Assembly: GCA_903813345.2 (NCBI GenBank)
Contig: CAIIXF020000005.1
Coordinates: 32,493,375 to 32,557,374, forward strand
Length of the DNA stretch: 64,000 nt
Direction of reading: 5' to 3'
Source of the DNA: Owenia fusiformis
Lineage: Eukaryota > Annelida > Polychaeta > Sabellida > Oweniidae
The stretch's first letter is position 1. Every line of letters begins with the position of its first letter. Below are positions 39,601-54,600 of this stretch, in pieces. Below the pieces are notes generated by a model. It was not told the origin of the DNA, did no database searches, and saw nothing but the letters and a program-made list of their open reading frames with translations. The translations under genes were made by a program, and so were the position numbers.

Positions 39601-42600
39601 TGAAGTTGCAGCTTTTCATTAAGAATGTCATTGTAGTGTTTTAAATCTTTATATTTTCATTTCCTATACAGAAAGTACAAAAATATCTGAGAACTAGGGC
39701 AGATGACATCGTAAAAATTTACAAAACTTTGTTGATTCTAGGACCACCCTTTGATTCTACAATTATGATTATTAACGTTTTTGGGATCAATCTTCCATAG
39801 CAATCAATTACCAATAACAATATACATTTCCGGTTAACCTTGATTATATTGCATTAGGTCAATATTATTGTATGATCTATTAACCGATTTTCAAGTGCAG
39901 TTCCAGTTTTGTAATTTTGGTTTTCTTTTCATGAACTTTCAGTAACATGTCTTGAAATTTTGGTCACAGCTTCAAAATCAAAATATCACTTTTTCACCTC
40001 TTATTGATGAATTATTGCTTCTTCTTATGAATTAAAATATGCACACTTCTGATGACATTAACTTCCTATTAAACCACCCAGATAAACGAACAGATGAACG
40101 AATGGACAAATGGATGGACAGACGGACGGACGGACGGATGGATAGATGGATGGCTTTTCTATATTAATATCTGATCTCTCTGCCTATCTGTCAATATTTT
40201 TGGGTCAAATGACAACTGCCTGAAAACTGTCTTAATTAATGTTCATGTATTATATTTGGGTTGATGTTACTTATTATTATATCACTGTCATATTCACCAT
40301 GTTCTCATTGGACATGTGTCATAAAAATAAGAAGACTTATTCATGGCCATGCCTGTGACATCAAAAAAAGGTGTATTCAATGGGCATGTTCACCAGGTGT
40401 GGTATTTCGTTCAGTGTAAATCTGAAAATGATACGAAAAAAATCCAATCATCATTATAAGTGGCTAATAATAAAACAAATATTTCATACTATTGAGGTGA
40501 ATACCTGCTGCACTTTCAATAATTCTGCAGGGTGTATTCCCCTGGCCATCTATGCTTTGGGGAATACACCTTGCTAGAATCATTGAAAGATGGAGATGCA
40601 TTCACCTCAATAGTATGAACTATTTGTATATTATCCCAGAGAGAGATATAGAGAAGCCATCTGTCCATTTGTTCACCTGATTGTTTGTTCATTCTTCTGT
40701 ATTGGCAATAACTCGAATACCAGTGTATGCTTGACCTACTTTTACAGTTTGACTATTTTTGAAAAATGAACACAAAAATCTGATGGAAATGCTTTAATTC
40801 AAAATAAGATTTTTAAAAAGTGCACTTTCAGGTTCATGCATACTAAATTTTTAGTAGTATGAATGAAGGAGTTACCATATGGAATGGTGCTATATTTATA
40901 TATCAATTTCAAATTAAAAATAATTTTTGTGCATATAGGGGTTTCATTAGCAGCAGGCAACAGGTGATTTTCACCGGTTGTTTTCACAAAATCGCCTGTT
41001 GTTTTTAGGGACTTTTCAACTTTTTCATGTTACATTTATGATTTCCATTAATTTAGCCTGTTGTTTTCATTTATTTAGCCTGTTGTGAGAAATTCTAGTG
41101 AAACCCATGTACATATGCTTGTTTGAATTGTGAATTCATTAACAATGGCGCAGCTACATGTGCACTAAGTGTGTACTTAATGTACTCTCAGTTTTGCATG
41201 ATTAGAAGTGCATATCTAGGGAATGCCATTCTATATAAGTATAGCAGTCAGTTTCAGAAGATTTATCTATGGAAATGAATTTCATTCAAGTGTACTTCAC
41301 ATATTGTCCCTGGGTGTCATTCCATTGATTTTGGTGCGATTTCTGTCAAATGAAAGCTATTCTTGGATTTAGTACTAAGACGCATGCTGTCTTGTGTATA
41401 TTGCATAACATGATTTTTGACATATTTAGTTCATTATATGAACTGATGTAAGAGTCTAGGTCAACTAAACTTCATTCATCAGATCATGTTCATTCAAAAA
41501 AGGACCTACACAGTGCAAAAACATATAAGGGTATTAACCCCACAACATCAATAAATCCCCACAGTGTATCTGAAAAACTAGTGAACTACCTCACCTCGTA
41601 ACATCACTCTCTTAAGGGCATAAGATGCACTAGGAGCGGTCGACTTAACTTCATTCATTAGATCTTGTTCATTGAAAAGTGGACCTATACATTGCAAAAA
41701 TCATTTAATGAGGAGTTAGGTTAATCTCACAATAATATGTCATACAACAGTATGCAGATGAATTTGATATTATTATTATTTTGGACCACCCTGTATATTG
41801 TTGATCCGTCTAGGTCTGTGAAGACAGGAAAAGAAATAAACAAGTAAGCAAATTAACTCTCATAGATCACAATCACCAGGAAAATGTTGATATTAATTAC
41901 TCAAGAAAAAGAAAAATTACGGTTCAATTTATGGTATATCCTCAGCGGTATAGGATCCAGGTCTCAATTAATTATATTACAATTTACAGATCTCTTATAT
42001 TTATTTGATATGTTTTTTATTCCCTTTTGTTTATTGCATTTCACCACACAAGCTTGTTGTGTTACGATCCCAGGGGCCTGAGCTTCTGCAAGCTTCACAA
42101 AGCAGTTATTGTTCGGCAGTTTCTGGGAGATATCCGGCTAGGAAATGTTCACGCTGAGATTATGATGTAGAGGTGCAACGATAATCCCTTCTACTCTAAA
42201 CTTGTTGCAATGGTCAGATTTAATTCATCCAAGAGCTTTAATTCCTTTTGGAGTATGAACGATATATCTGATTTCATGCAGTATTCTGTTGATTTGTGAG
42301 AATGCTTTACTGTCTTTCTCGCTAGTTCTTCTCTTAATGTGTCTAAATTATAAGACTACAAGGACATTTTATTTCTCGGTGAATTATAGTTGACATGCAA
42401 TGATATTAATTATTTTCCTGGTAGGGGGCCACTTCCACTGCCCTAGATTTGACTTAATTGTTACGTATGTGAGCCTTTAACAATCTTCAAGTTTGTAGAA
42501 GAGTTCCTCCAATTCATTCTGTACATTGATGTTTGTGCCTATCCTTTAATTCAGAATTTCTTGTAAATTGACGGAGATGTGCAGTGCATTGTTATTCTAG

Positions 42601-45600
42601 CTTTGTGCATTGATGGCACCATAACCAGCTAGGTTTATTCTAAGGTGTGGCTATTGCTAGTTAAAATTTACCATTATGCCCATGTGGTCTGTTGGTTACA
42701 CAATAACAGAACTCTAAATCAAAGAAATTTGCATAGACAAGCTGACTTCTTTTTGAGACACGGCTCACCAAGTTGGTTCACATAAACATTTTGTATGTTT
42801 TCCAGTTGCTACAGGAAGTAAGGACATTCATCGCTTCTCTGTGGGAGAAATTCCTTTCTTGCTTAATGATTGTCTTGAATAATAGCAATGCATGTACTGA
42901 TTGCTATTTTATTTATTATAAGTTCATTCTAGTACAATATAGAGGGGTACCAACTGATCATTTATATTATTAATATTGTCTTTTGGGAAATGTCAATAAT
43001 TAGTGAGGAACCATACTGTTCACTATGTGCCTTGATTTCATTGACACTAGACCCTCATTGTCGCTAAGTGCAATGTTTGCAGATATGATATCAATTGCAA
43101 AATATTTAGCACCTCTTTTTACCATTTTACATGGAAGCTTATGGTGACTCGACTAGACATTTGAATATCTCCATAGAATTATAGTAGCAACCTGTTGATG
43201 GACTTTCAGATGCAAACTCTTTCAGAAATAACAAAGCTTGAGAAAACTAGTCAAGAAGTTCAAAAATCTTGAGGTATGTGCATCTAATAAATTTATGAAT
43301 TGGTTTATTTCGTACATTAGCAATTTTTCTTTAGATGTTTACTGAAGTTTTGCATAATTCGATATATGATACAATATATATATTATGCAATCAGAGTTGG
43401 AGGCACTTTAAAGGCCCCATATATAGTTTGAAAATATTGTTTAATCAACCAAATATTATTTGTCATGACTTATTTAAGATATTTTGGAAAAAAGTAATTT
43501 TTGTTGATTTGCAATGATCTTAACTAAAATGATTATAAATTTATTGAAGACTAACACACGATTAATAGTTAATTAAAAAGATATAAGTATCATTGGTCAA
43601 TTTTGCACAAAACTTGTATAAATGTACCTCTTTTGAAGTTGCCAAAGTTCAAATTTCCCTCCATTTTCCACAATTTGGAAATCCGCAGTGAATAATTTTT
43701 TGGTCAATCATGAGACCCCTGGTGTCAATTTTCTTTATCAAGAAAACAATGGTTTGTCAATTGGATGGTGTCATATTGTTAGGAAAGGATTTATCTTTAC
43801 AATAATATATTATACATGGCATGATTTAACATAATATCATTTGACATTCATCTTTAAATGTGGGTGTTGTTTTTTTGGCCCACCCTGTATATAATAAATA
43901 AAATAGGGCTTAAGGTAGTGCCTTGTGGAACTCCACATATAATTGATTGATCTTGAGATTTAACATTATTATCTCCATATACACTAAATTGTTTTTGATT
44001 ATGTAGATAATTTCTTAATCAATCATGAGCTTTTTCTCTTAAAAATTGAGTTTAGATAACAAAATGTCAAGTAATGTTCCACTTTTTGAACCACCCTGTA
44101 TATTTTGTCTTTATGTTTTAATAGAATATGCACTTAGTATTTTATGTTTGTTCAAAAACAGACTTAGACAACCGAAAATAGCAACATATTATTTACACTA
44201 AATGTCCAGATTAGATGTGTTAATCAACAGTTGAGAAAAAGGTTCATTATTTATGTTGTATGTTGAAACACTAGTTTGTCATAACATGGGTTATGATGGT
44301 TATTAACGCAAAATAGATAGACCCTCAAAAATTTACAGAATTCAGTAACTCAGGCATAAAAATACCTCATTACCTCCTCAATTTCGAAAATGAAGCCAAT
44401 TTTTCAAAAAATGGTTCTGAGATTTCAAAAAGGCCCAAACTGGTTTTCTTCATAATTTTATGCCCCCCCCCCATTTCGATTGAATGTCTGCATCTGTCTT
44501 GTTTATAACCATTCATTTACATGTAGTTTCTCTGCCTAAGTTTTCCCAAATTGTTCGAGGAAAAGCAGTGAAACAATGTAATCAGGGAATATTTAATGCA
44601 TGACTGATTCTATGTAATATTTAAAAGAAAACATTGAGTTGGCATTCACTTCTAAGAAGGAATCTTCACTGTTTACTATTACTAAGGTTCCGTTTACTTA
44701 AAAACTCGTTAGGAATTCTTAAAAATGTGGAAAATGTTCAGCATTGTAGATATGGACAAATATTTACCCAAGAGTGTAGAGAAAGTATTCTGGCAATGTT
44801 ATTAAAGTTCTTCCCAGAGATTGTCTATGTACCTTTTACTTGCTTCAAGAACTTTATAAAAACTATATTTAAAGAGATATTGTGCAATTTTATACTCATC
44901 GCCACATGGCACGTGTATATCTTGGCATTACATTGTGTTTCGGTTGAAACAGCTAAAAGGGTTGAAAAGTAGGGCAAATTGAGAGTACATAGTTTATATG
45001 GCAAATTCATGAAATGAAATTGCATCATATTCATAAAATGTAACTGGATTTTTCTACGAATTCTAAGAATTCAGTAAATATATTATTGTAAAATAAATAT
45101 TGAATTCCAGGCTCGATGAGATCCAAATTCTAGCCCTTCTACAAATGTAATGTAAAACCCTTGTTTGAAGTGTTTGAATACATATAAATACACTTGAAAC
45201 TAAACATAGTAATATTAATTTAAAACATGGATAAATATAGCAGAAAGGCTGTTATCCATCTATAAATAACCTTCCTTGTATTGTTTCTGAAATTAATAAC
45301 TAGCTATTTTTAACATTGTTAATCTTAAATTACATTTATTTTTACCATGCTCCACTGGATATCAGATCCAAACATGGTCAATGCTGTAATTTATTTGTTT
45401 CGGAAAATCCATTAAGTGAAATCTTATTTTGCACTTTTTGCACAGATTTCACAATTAACAAGTAATCATCTGTGTTTTAAAATTCTAAAATCCGGAAATC
45501 ATAATATCTTTGATTTATCTTGCCTAAAATATCAATTTTTGAGTTTTTAAAATATTAGACAAATAAGAAATGATATCAGCTCAAAAGAAACAAGAGACAA

Positions 45601-48600
45601 TTTACTTTCTAGAATGGCAACCATTGACAAACAAAGTCCATTTCAAAAAATTGAAAGAGGACTGATGACATACACAGCAAAAAATGTGAATCAAACCACT
45701 GAATCCTGGAGTCAGGATTCATACAGGATTCATATGCACATATGAATCCTGTATGAATCCTGCCTCCAGGATTCATACAGGATTCGCTGTTTAAATAGTT
45801 TACAAATGAATCCTGCCTTCAGGAATCATACAGGATTCATATGCAATATAGTTTACAAATGAATCCAGCCTTCAGGATTCGTACAGGATTCATATAGAAG
45901 GTAGTTTGCAAATGAATCCTGCCTTCAGGAATCATACAGGATTCATATGCAATATAGTTTACAAATGAATCCAGCCTTCAGGATTCGTACAGGATTCATA
46001 TAGAAGGTAGTTTGCAAATGAATCCTGCCTTCAGGAATCATACAGGATTCATATGCAATATAGTTTACAAATGAATCCAGCCTTCAGGATTCGTACAGGA
46101 TTCATATAGAAGGTAGTTTGCAAATGAATCCTGCCTTCAGGAATCATACAGGATTCATATGCAATATAGTTTACAAATGAATCCAGCCTCCAGGAATCAT
46201 ACAGGATTCATATGCAATATAGTTTACAAATGAATCCTGCCTTCCTGAAGGCAGGATTCATTTGCAAACTACCTTCTATATGAATCCTTACATCGTACGT
46301 ATCTGGATTTCGTTCATAATTGATTAATCTGTTAATGCGTTCCTCTAAGTAAATGAAACAATCATCACATCGTGTTTATAAGTGTAATTCAAGGGCGTAT
46401 AATCTAACATGTCTAATGCTACTCATTTCATGGTATTACTTTCCGATCATTTGATAAAATAGAATACAATCAACATGTGGAAATCACGGATGACGGGAAA
46501 AACAATATTGTATAAATAGAATATATTTTAATAAGAGATTCGTAATGTAAGAGATTCGATATTTAACAGATATTTAGAATGAATTGCGACATTATATTCC
46601 AAATTCATGAATAAACTGTACGTATCTGGATTTCGTTCATAATTGTTTAATGGTTCCTCATGGATAGTAATAAAGTCATCACATCGTGTTCATTAGTGTT
46701 AATTCGAGGTTGGATAATGTTTTTATAATATGATGTTATAATTTTACATTTTATTTGTGTGTCTGAGTGAGGCTAAATTGAAAGTAAAACCTGTATAATC
46801 AGACGGGCAAACCACGATGAGGACAAATAATTATTTAAATTAGTAAGATAAGTCTGTACATGTAGATTGTTCGTTGAAGTTGGACCGTCGGTGACTTTTA
46901 TTCCTAGATTTCGTATCCCTCTCAAACAAATAAGTCAAAGCCAAATATAGTTGAACTGTTTTCGGGATTATTATTCATTTGTTGTAATACAGATTGACTT
47001 ATAGACTGATATTGTAATGGGTTGTGCTTGGGATTCACAGAATTATTCTATGATAGTCTCAGGATATATTGAAATGCGGATGTTTACATTAAAGATCTTG
47101 CTTTCAAACAAAAATATTGAAGTACTAAGATCGGATATTAGCGTACCCCAGTGGAAAAGAATCAAAAGATATTCCAATTTAACGCACTGCACAATAATTT
47201 GTCATTTTGGAAATTCGTCAATATGACCTTACCATTTTGATCTTAATAATTTAAAATTTAAACAAGCGCTACCCCCCCCCCCCCCCCAGAACTAGCCTTC
47301 CCGGTAAAGCCAATACGACAGATATCTAAGGAAAGTTTCATTTTTATTCTTGATTTCTCTGACTCGGAATAGTTGAAATGATAAACATAAATTGCAATTA
47401 TTATTACTTTGCTCTTTCATTTTGCTCAGTCATGATCAACGCCTTCCTTAAATTTTCTGTCAGATCATCGATCCCAGACTTCAGCAAATATTCCAATCAT
47501 ATTTTGCGTTTTATCGTCTTTCCCAAAAGCTATACGAATATGGTACTACAACTACTTAATGACAGTGGTTTATCGTTATTTTTGCAAATATGGATGTTTA
47601 CACTGCTTGAATCTTATTCTAGGAAGTTTTATAGAGACGGGACTTCCTTTTCACAATGCAATTATATCTGTTTTGTAGGTTCCCGTGGGTAAGATACACA
47701 CAAGAACAATACGGCCCATCCAAAAGGGACAGATCCGTCAGTGGCGTTCTTCAAATTATAGCCCGTGGAGATATAGTTTATGAATCTTGCCTCAAGTGAC
47801 GTGTTAAATCCCATATTGGGTTTGAGAAAGGGCCCGTATACACAGCCCGATACACAGTTGCTCGATACAAGTGCAAACTATAAAATAACCATAATATAAC
47901 AATTATAGATAAATGTTTGGCATGCATTGTTTCTGTTTAATTGTTAAATTATTTGATAACTTATAATAAGCAGATAAGTTGCTTTTCAGGTATTAAGCGG
48001 CGATTAAGGACTGAAAACCAGCGTCACACATTTCTTCGGATATTCCTCCATAAGCAGATATACCTGTTTGCATGTTTTAATTTTGATTTGATTTGATTGT
48101 TTGAATTAGATAAAGTCTTTAAAATGTTACTAGTGTTTGGGGGGGGGGCTGAGATTTCATGTAGGAATTAAAATTAGAATAAGATTTAAATACGATCTGT
48201 TTTGTTTGCATCGTTGTATAACGTTGATAAAACACAAAGGGCAGCATTGGAATTACAAAATTGTGCGATTCCCTACCTCCCAAAAGTATTCAAAATTATA
48301 TTTCTGTCATTCTGATTTCCGTGTCGGGACATTCTGATCTATTAGAGTCTCACTTTATCTAACGCTTTGGTATTCCAAAGGATTGTACTTGCCCGGGAGT
48401 ACTTGCTGTATATCACGTCGGGAGATTAAACCTCCTGGATTAAACCAGTGAATGTTCCGATCGTCGTAACATTCGATACACCGAGAGATTTCCCAGATTC
48501 ATACATGCATACTGTATATTCAGCAGGAATTTTACATACTTTATCATTCCCTTCTTAATATATCGTATAATATTTGTATTCTGTTTCACAGATTCCCCTT

Positions 48601-51600
48601 GAAATACAAGGTAGACTAGATGCGAGTAGAAATAATTTTGATTTACGTCATTAAATATTCAAAATTCAGTCAAAGTGATGTCATAATTTGAAATCTACAT
48701 GAAAAAGTACATCTAAAAATACGGTTTCGAAAATTGTTTATCAAATTTGAAAATTACGACAACACGGGCAATATATGGCAGGTTAAATGAGTCGTCAAGA
48801 TTATAACACGCCGGTCTTTATGTTACAGTTGATGAAAGTACAATGTCAAAATCTCATGATGATTTCTTCCGACCTGTGTTTACTGACAAGAGAGGGGTGC
48901 GCAGTTGTTGAAGCGAGTATAAACTAAGAAAAATCCAAAGTCCGATAATTAATTAATTGGCATGGATCTGCTAATTGTTTTCGTTATTGTTACTTGTTCT
49001 ATCTAGACGGTTTTATCTGCATCGATATGGCTGATTATAAGGCATGAACATTTTTCCCAGTTGTGTTAATTGTTATTCTTTAATAAGCGGATTTATATGT
49101 TTGAAATATTTATTATCCATTTTTCATTTTGATATACTTTTCAAAGGACTTTTTGTTCTATCTATGTGTTTTGTCTATACTAATCTTTAACAGGAGTTAG
49201 CTTATTCCATATAGCCTACAATTGATTTTAATTCATAAAGTTTGCTGATAATTGACTTAAGTATGGTAAAGCTCTCGAAGAGAGCATGTGCATGATCGCC
49301 AATAAAATTGCATTCTTTGTTTTGTTTTGACAGTTAGTTTAGAACTTTAGCCACGCGAAGTATACACGCAAACGCTTGTGTACTTTTGAAACATTAACTT
49401 GCAAGGCTCAAAGTCATTTCCATCTCCTCCGGTGTTATTTCTGTGGTAGAGGTTTTTCAAAAATAATTTAAAACTTTTGAGACCTTTGGGGTATAGGATA
49501 TACGATCAAATCACATGTCCTTCTATTTTTAGTTTTTTTCCTGAGGGATAAGAAAATAAAAATCAAACATAGAGAGGCAAAGACGTAAAAATGTGGGGAA
49601 GTTATTTAATTTATGCTTTTCTATGAATATAATTGCGACCTCCATGACATTTGACAAAGTCAGACCCCTAGTCAGAGAAGGGGGTGGGGGGGGGTTCAAG
49701 AACGCCTTTCTCCAAAATTTATTTAAAATCGTGCAGTTTTTCATCATTCTGAGCTTTTTTTTAAACTTAAGTGATGACCAATTTTGTTTAATGTGAACCC
49801 CCTGCCCCCATCACTCTGGAAGTGATCATGATACACTCAATCCACAAGGTGGGTCTAAAGATGAAAACCTAGACGATCTCTGTAATCAAAGGCTAAGACG
49901 ATATTTTCTATAATCAGAGTCCTAGACGACTTCTGCTGCAATCAGAGTCCTGGATGATGTTCAGACTTTTCTGTAATCAAAGTAGCCAAACATCCGCAGA
50001 GCACGGAAATTGATGGATAAGTGAATGGTCTTTTGTTTGTTTTCTTAACTATTGTAAGGAATAAAATTAAGATTTAAATGTTCACCCCCCCCCCCCCCCT
50101 CCTCCGTTTAATTTCGATTCAAACAAAATCAAACGGGAATGATTATCTTACAAGGTACGCTGAGACTTAAGACAATAAAAGACGATAATTAACCTGATTG
50201 GATCCTGTGTCTTATTAGCGTCTGTTATTTATTACTGTTGACCAGTACCAGGCTGATTGCGTATTGATAATCAAACCGGTCGTGGGATGCAATGATATAT
50301 CTAAATTTATCCCATGATACTACTTCCCGATGAATAACACCTTGGAATATTTTTGATTTTGAAAGAAAATCGTATTGTCCCGCCAAATCCCGCTCACGAA
50401 AATGATATACTCCCATTTGAAAATTAAGAGATTTTGAGACGTAAGGAGTATGAAGCCGCCTATTAAGCATAGTGTAATTGTAATTTCATGCTCTGACATA
50501 GCATACCAGTGTATTCCTTCAGTCATACAATATTGTAATACCTTGATGGATCAAGATGCTGATAAGACAGTTAAAGTCGTAGAAACCTTAGCAATAGCGA
50601 ATGTGTTTGGTCCCTCTAATATTAATATAATATGAATATTGTTACAATATAACTGTATTGAATTTTTCTATGTTGATGTGTTTATGTTATATATCTACAA
50701 TAAAATTTTTATATTTCAAAATTCCATACAGCTAAGTCACCGGACATTTTGTAGACTAATAATATAACAGACTTCTGGTTTTGTTCCATACACAATTTAG
50801 ATAAGGATTGTGAACTTTAGATTTTATGAAGAGAGTTATTTATATCTATATAATTACGTTTTGAGTTGGAGGAAACTTACTCAATATCACTTTGATGTCT
50901 CGGTCACCTGGCCATAAAAGGCATTTGCTTAATATGATATTTATTTTTTACAGGTTGTTTCCATTAACGGGGTGATACAGGCATGTGAAGTGTTTGGCTA
51001 TGCATGGGCCTCAAGGATGACACGGGGTGGAAGAGGGGCAAGGGTTGGTGCAAGTCCCGGGGTGCAAGTCTGCACTCCCAGACTCCAGATAGGAGTGAAA
51101 CGCATCATGGGATTAAATGCATTCGTTGAAGTTTACAGAAACAGTTGAATATAATTCAGAATTTAAGTGAATCCACATGATCATTTGCGTTCAACAATGC
51201 GTTTATAGAGAGGTTTCGCAAGTTTTTGGCTCAATGTGTTGTGTTCACCAGATTTATTACCCTTTACATTCGACTTCACTTCTTAATTAAAAGAGAGCTT
51301 CATCTTCTGTAGTTTATTTCTAGGCCTCTGCGCGTAGGGTACAGCACTTAAACGAGTTGAGGTTAATCCATTGTGCGAAACCTCTCTAATACCAGAGGGG
51401 TTATTCATCAAGCTAAATGACCCCTCGAGGCGATATATGTGTTATGTTACAGTTACATGTTACAGTTACATGTTAAATTGTTAAGACTTGAAAGTTAATA
51501 ATTAAGTTTTTTTGCGTTATCTTTCAGATACTTATAATTAGTACACGTTGCTCTCTATGTTGGCGGTGATGACACGTTCTGCTTTCTTTTCAAGAAGCTG

Positions 51601-54600
51601 CAGTCTAATCTTTAAATGTTACATTCATAATTTAAAAAAAGCTTTGTTTTGATTTATTATTTAAAAAAATATTGTGGCTTGCTAATCGCACCCCCACCCC
51701 ATTCTGACTGAAAATCGAATTTTTAAGGGGCAATCGCATCCCCCCTGACTGAAAGTTGACTACGCCCCTGTGTTTCCCTTTGTCCCCTTTCATTTATCTT
51801 CTGTAAACTTGTTTGAACAAATTAATACTAGTACTACAAAGATAACTTCATTCGAAACGCATGCAATTCACTCCAATATTATATTTATTCATGTATTTGC
51901 ATTAGTGAGGGAAAGGGATTTGATTATAAAATTGACGGTGGTTGCGAAGTTGTGATTTGGGAGGGAGGGGTATACTATACTAAGGTGTTATAAGACCCAA
52001 TAATTAATATAAACAACTGAGCGCCTTCCTGATTGCATCCCAGCTCATCCTGTCCGCCAGTCTATCTCGATCGCATTTGATCAATGAATTCCTGATTAAA
52101 CTGACTCTTGATTTTAAAATAGGAATTCTAAATCTGTTACTAGGATTTAAAAGTTGGTGTCTATTATGATACTGGAAATTGGAATACTATATTTTGTATT
52201 ACTATTCTATCTCGATCTATAGTATATAAATATGAATTTCTAGGTCTACAGTCCCACATGGGCTTCATTGAAACATACGACAAAGTTTATCCATTTCAAA
52301 CAAGCCAGGAAAACAGATAACTAGTCTTGCATCAGGCCCCGCAAATGTCCAATTTTCTCTCGGGAAATACATAAATATCAGAGACATATTTCATAGCCAG
52401 AGGCCAAAAATGTCAAAATCGATATAAAATCTAAAAAGGATAAAATGTCCCCTCGAATACGGTACCTAGGTAATTAAATCTAATATTTCATAGTTCCCGC
52501 ATAATAAGCATAAAACTTTCATTTACCGCTGTATCGAAATTCATGTGATCCCTTATTGAAGTTTTACTAAATAATTGAGTTTGATCATTTAATGCTGTTG
52601 GATATAATATTAGGCTGAAAAGAATCAAAATTTTAGCCCATGTCTAAGCGAATGGTATAAATTCACATAGTTCTGATTACAATGAGAATGCTAAAAAAAA
52701 ATCCTGGCATTTCCTTTACTCTACGTTTATAATCACGTATCATGCTTATTAACTAGATCAATACAGACTCGATTTCCTTTGCCCACCTTCAACATTGTTA
52801 TGTAATGACGGGAAACAGTCACTGTAATCTTCTAATCAGCCGTTTGTTTTTATTGTAATTAGGAAACTAATCAATTTTGATTTCGTATTGTTTCAATGAA
52901 CAAAAAGCACATTAGTTCAGCATTTCAAGGAAGGGGGGGGGGTGTAAACAATTACTGACTGTCAAGTACATGTATCTCTCACGAGGCCCTATTTCCACAA
53001 CCCTCCACTCATGCATACGCCTATCATATAATGGATAGGGAAATATATAACATTCCAACAGATACTGTCTTGACCTCCTACCCTTTTACACCGGGTCTCT
53101 TCTTGAACCCCTCCCATATTCTAATGTTTCTCGAAACTGCTCATGTTAACTTTGTAAGGCAATGTAGGGTTTGCTACGGGTGTGACTTGCAATGTATAAC
53201 TTACTTGTACTTGTATAAGAAATAAAAACAAATAAACAAACATAAAAACTTGTGCTCATAATTAATACGGTGATAAGCAACAAAAGGTTAAAATAAAAAT
53301 TTTCAAAAACAGCCATGCACTACCCTGCATTTTAGCTGAAATTAAGTTTATTCCAAATAACTTATGTAACGAAATGGAAATGATTCGAAAAATAACAATT
53401 CGATGAATTTTCGTTTTCGGTCAGGGGGGGGGTGCGATTTTGCCATAAGCAACACAAAAAATTAAGTTTTCTTTTGAATTTTACAAAAATTGATGCAACT
53501 TCCTTCAAAATTGAGCTAGAAGCTTCAAATAAAAAGCATTTTAAAGCTCTTTTCTACCTCTATCCAATGGTCATATTTTCAAAGGTTATGGGGGGGGGTG
53601 CGATCGCACCCATCGCACCCCCCTGGCTACGCCCATGCTGGTGACATTTGAAAGACTAATTTCTTAATCTAATTTCAACAAAACAAATCAAAACCTAAAC
53701 AGGTTGACGGTCGTTGTAGATTATAGACCATGCTAACAAAGTTTAAACATTTTATTTACGGCTTATTTAAAACATGCAAACGGGTGTATTTACTGAAGGA
53801 ATATGTTAGGAAATATATTTAAAGTGTATTCATGCCTGCAATCATCGCTGGTCACACCTGAAAAACAACTTCTTAAAATACAAACATAATTCACTGCACT
53901 GCTGTATACGTCTACCTGCTCTCAAATCTAATAATGAAACGAAAAAAAATAATGCATGCCAAACTTTTATCTATTGTAATATTATCTATGGTTATTTCAA
54001 AGTTTTACTCTTGCATCAAGCAACTGTGCCATTTCCCCAACAGTCCTGTCTTTAAGGACTAACACTTTACTTGAGGCAAGATGCATAAACTTGAACTCCC
54101 TGGGCTATAACTCAATTGTCACTGCTTGTGTGTCATACTCATTGGCACCTGCAAAACAGAATAATATAATAAGAATAACATCATGATGATATCAGATATC
54201 ATATTTCATTTGGAGCCTTAAATATTAAACAAGGCATAAACATGAAAAATGTCACCACCCGCCATTTGTTACAGACGCTGAACGCCGACCCCAGACGCTA
54301 AACACCGTACATAAAAAAGTTGGAGACTTTAACAATATGTGACCACTTTTGGTGGTGACATAAAAAGGGGAAGTCCCGTCTTAATAAAACTCCTGATTTC
54401 CAGTTTTTTGTAAACATACACCATTGCATGTTGATGGTTCGCATGACCTGCAGGTCACGATGACAAATGAATGTTACGTTGTCAATAGAATGTAGGCTAA
54501 CTAACTTTCACGTAAGGTAGATTCCCCGGGTAGATTCGCGAGATTCGTGATTATTCCCCCGGGATTAGGCTATTCCAAAGCAAACACCAAAGATACCAAA

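Larger units (their letters stand above)
37526..45672. other. UROS intron 6, first part
   Basis: 8 kb with no supportable gene. It holds mariner-like ends near 37730, 41785, 43880 and 44090; a GGAC/GGAT microsatellite at 40102-40153; a hairpin element at 40483-40619; a diverged duplication (AACTTCATTCATCAGATC at about 41468 and 41648); and a dispersed repeat at 43545-43895. The 112-codon frame at 44634-44972 resembles nothing known. Confidence 0.5.

Noticed and set aside
44634-44972. 112-codon plus-strand frame
   Set aside because: No recognisable domain, low-complexity hydrophobic composition typical of AT-rich chance frames, no splice context.
45673-46285. CRISPR-like array of regularly spaced repeats
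   Set aside because: The sequence is eukaryotic and the units are contiguous, palindromic subterminal repeats of a transposon, without unique spacers.
47378-47692. 104-codon plus-strand frame inside the 10.3-kb element
   Set aside because: No recognisable transposase or other domain; no supporting signals.
50225-50526. Two overlapping minus-strand frames (68 and 81 codons) inside the 10.3-kb element
   Set aside because: Both read plausibly as peptide in places but no motif, splice partner or homologue is apparent.
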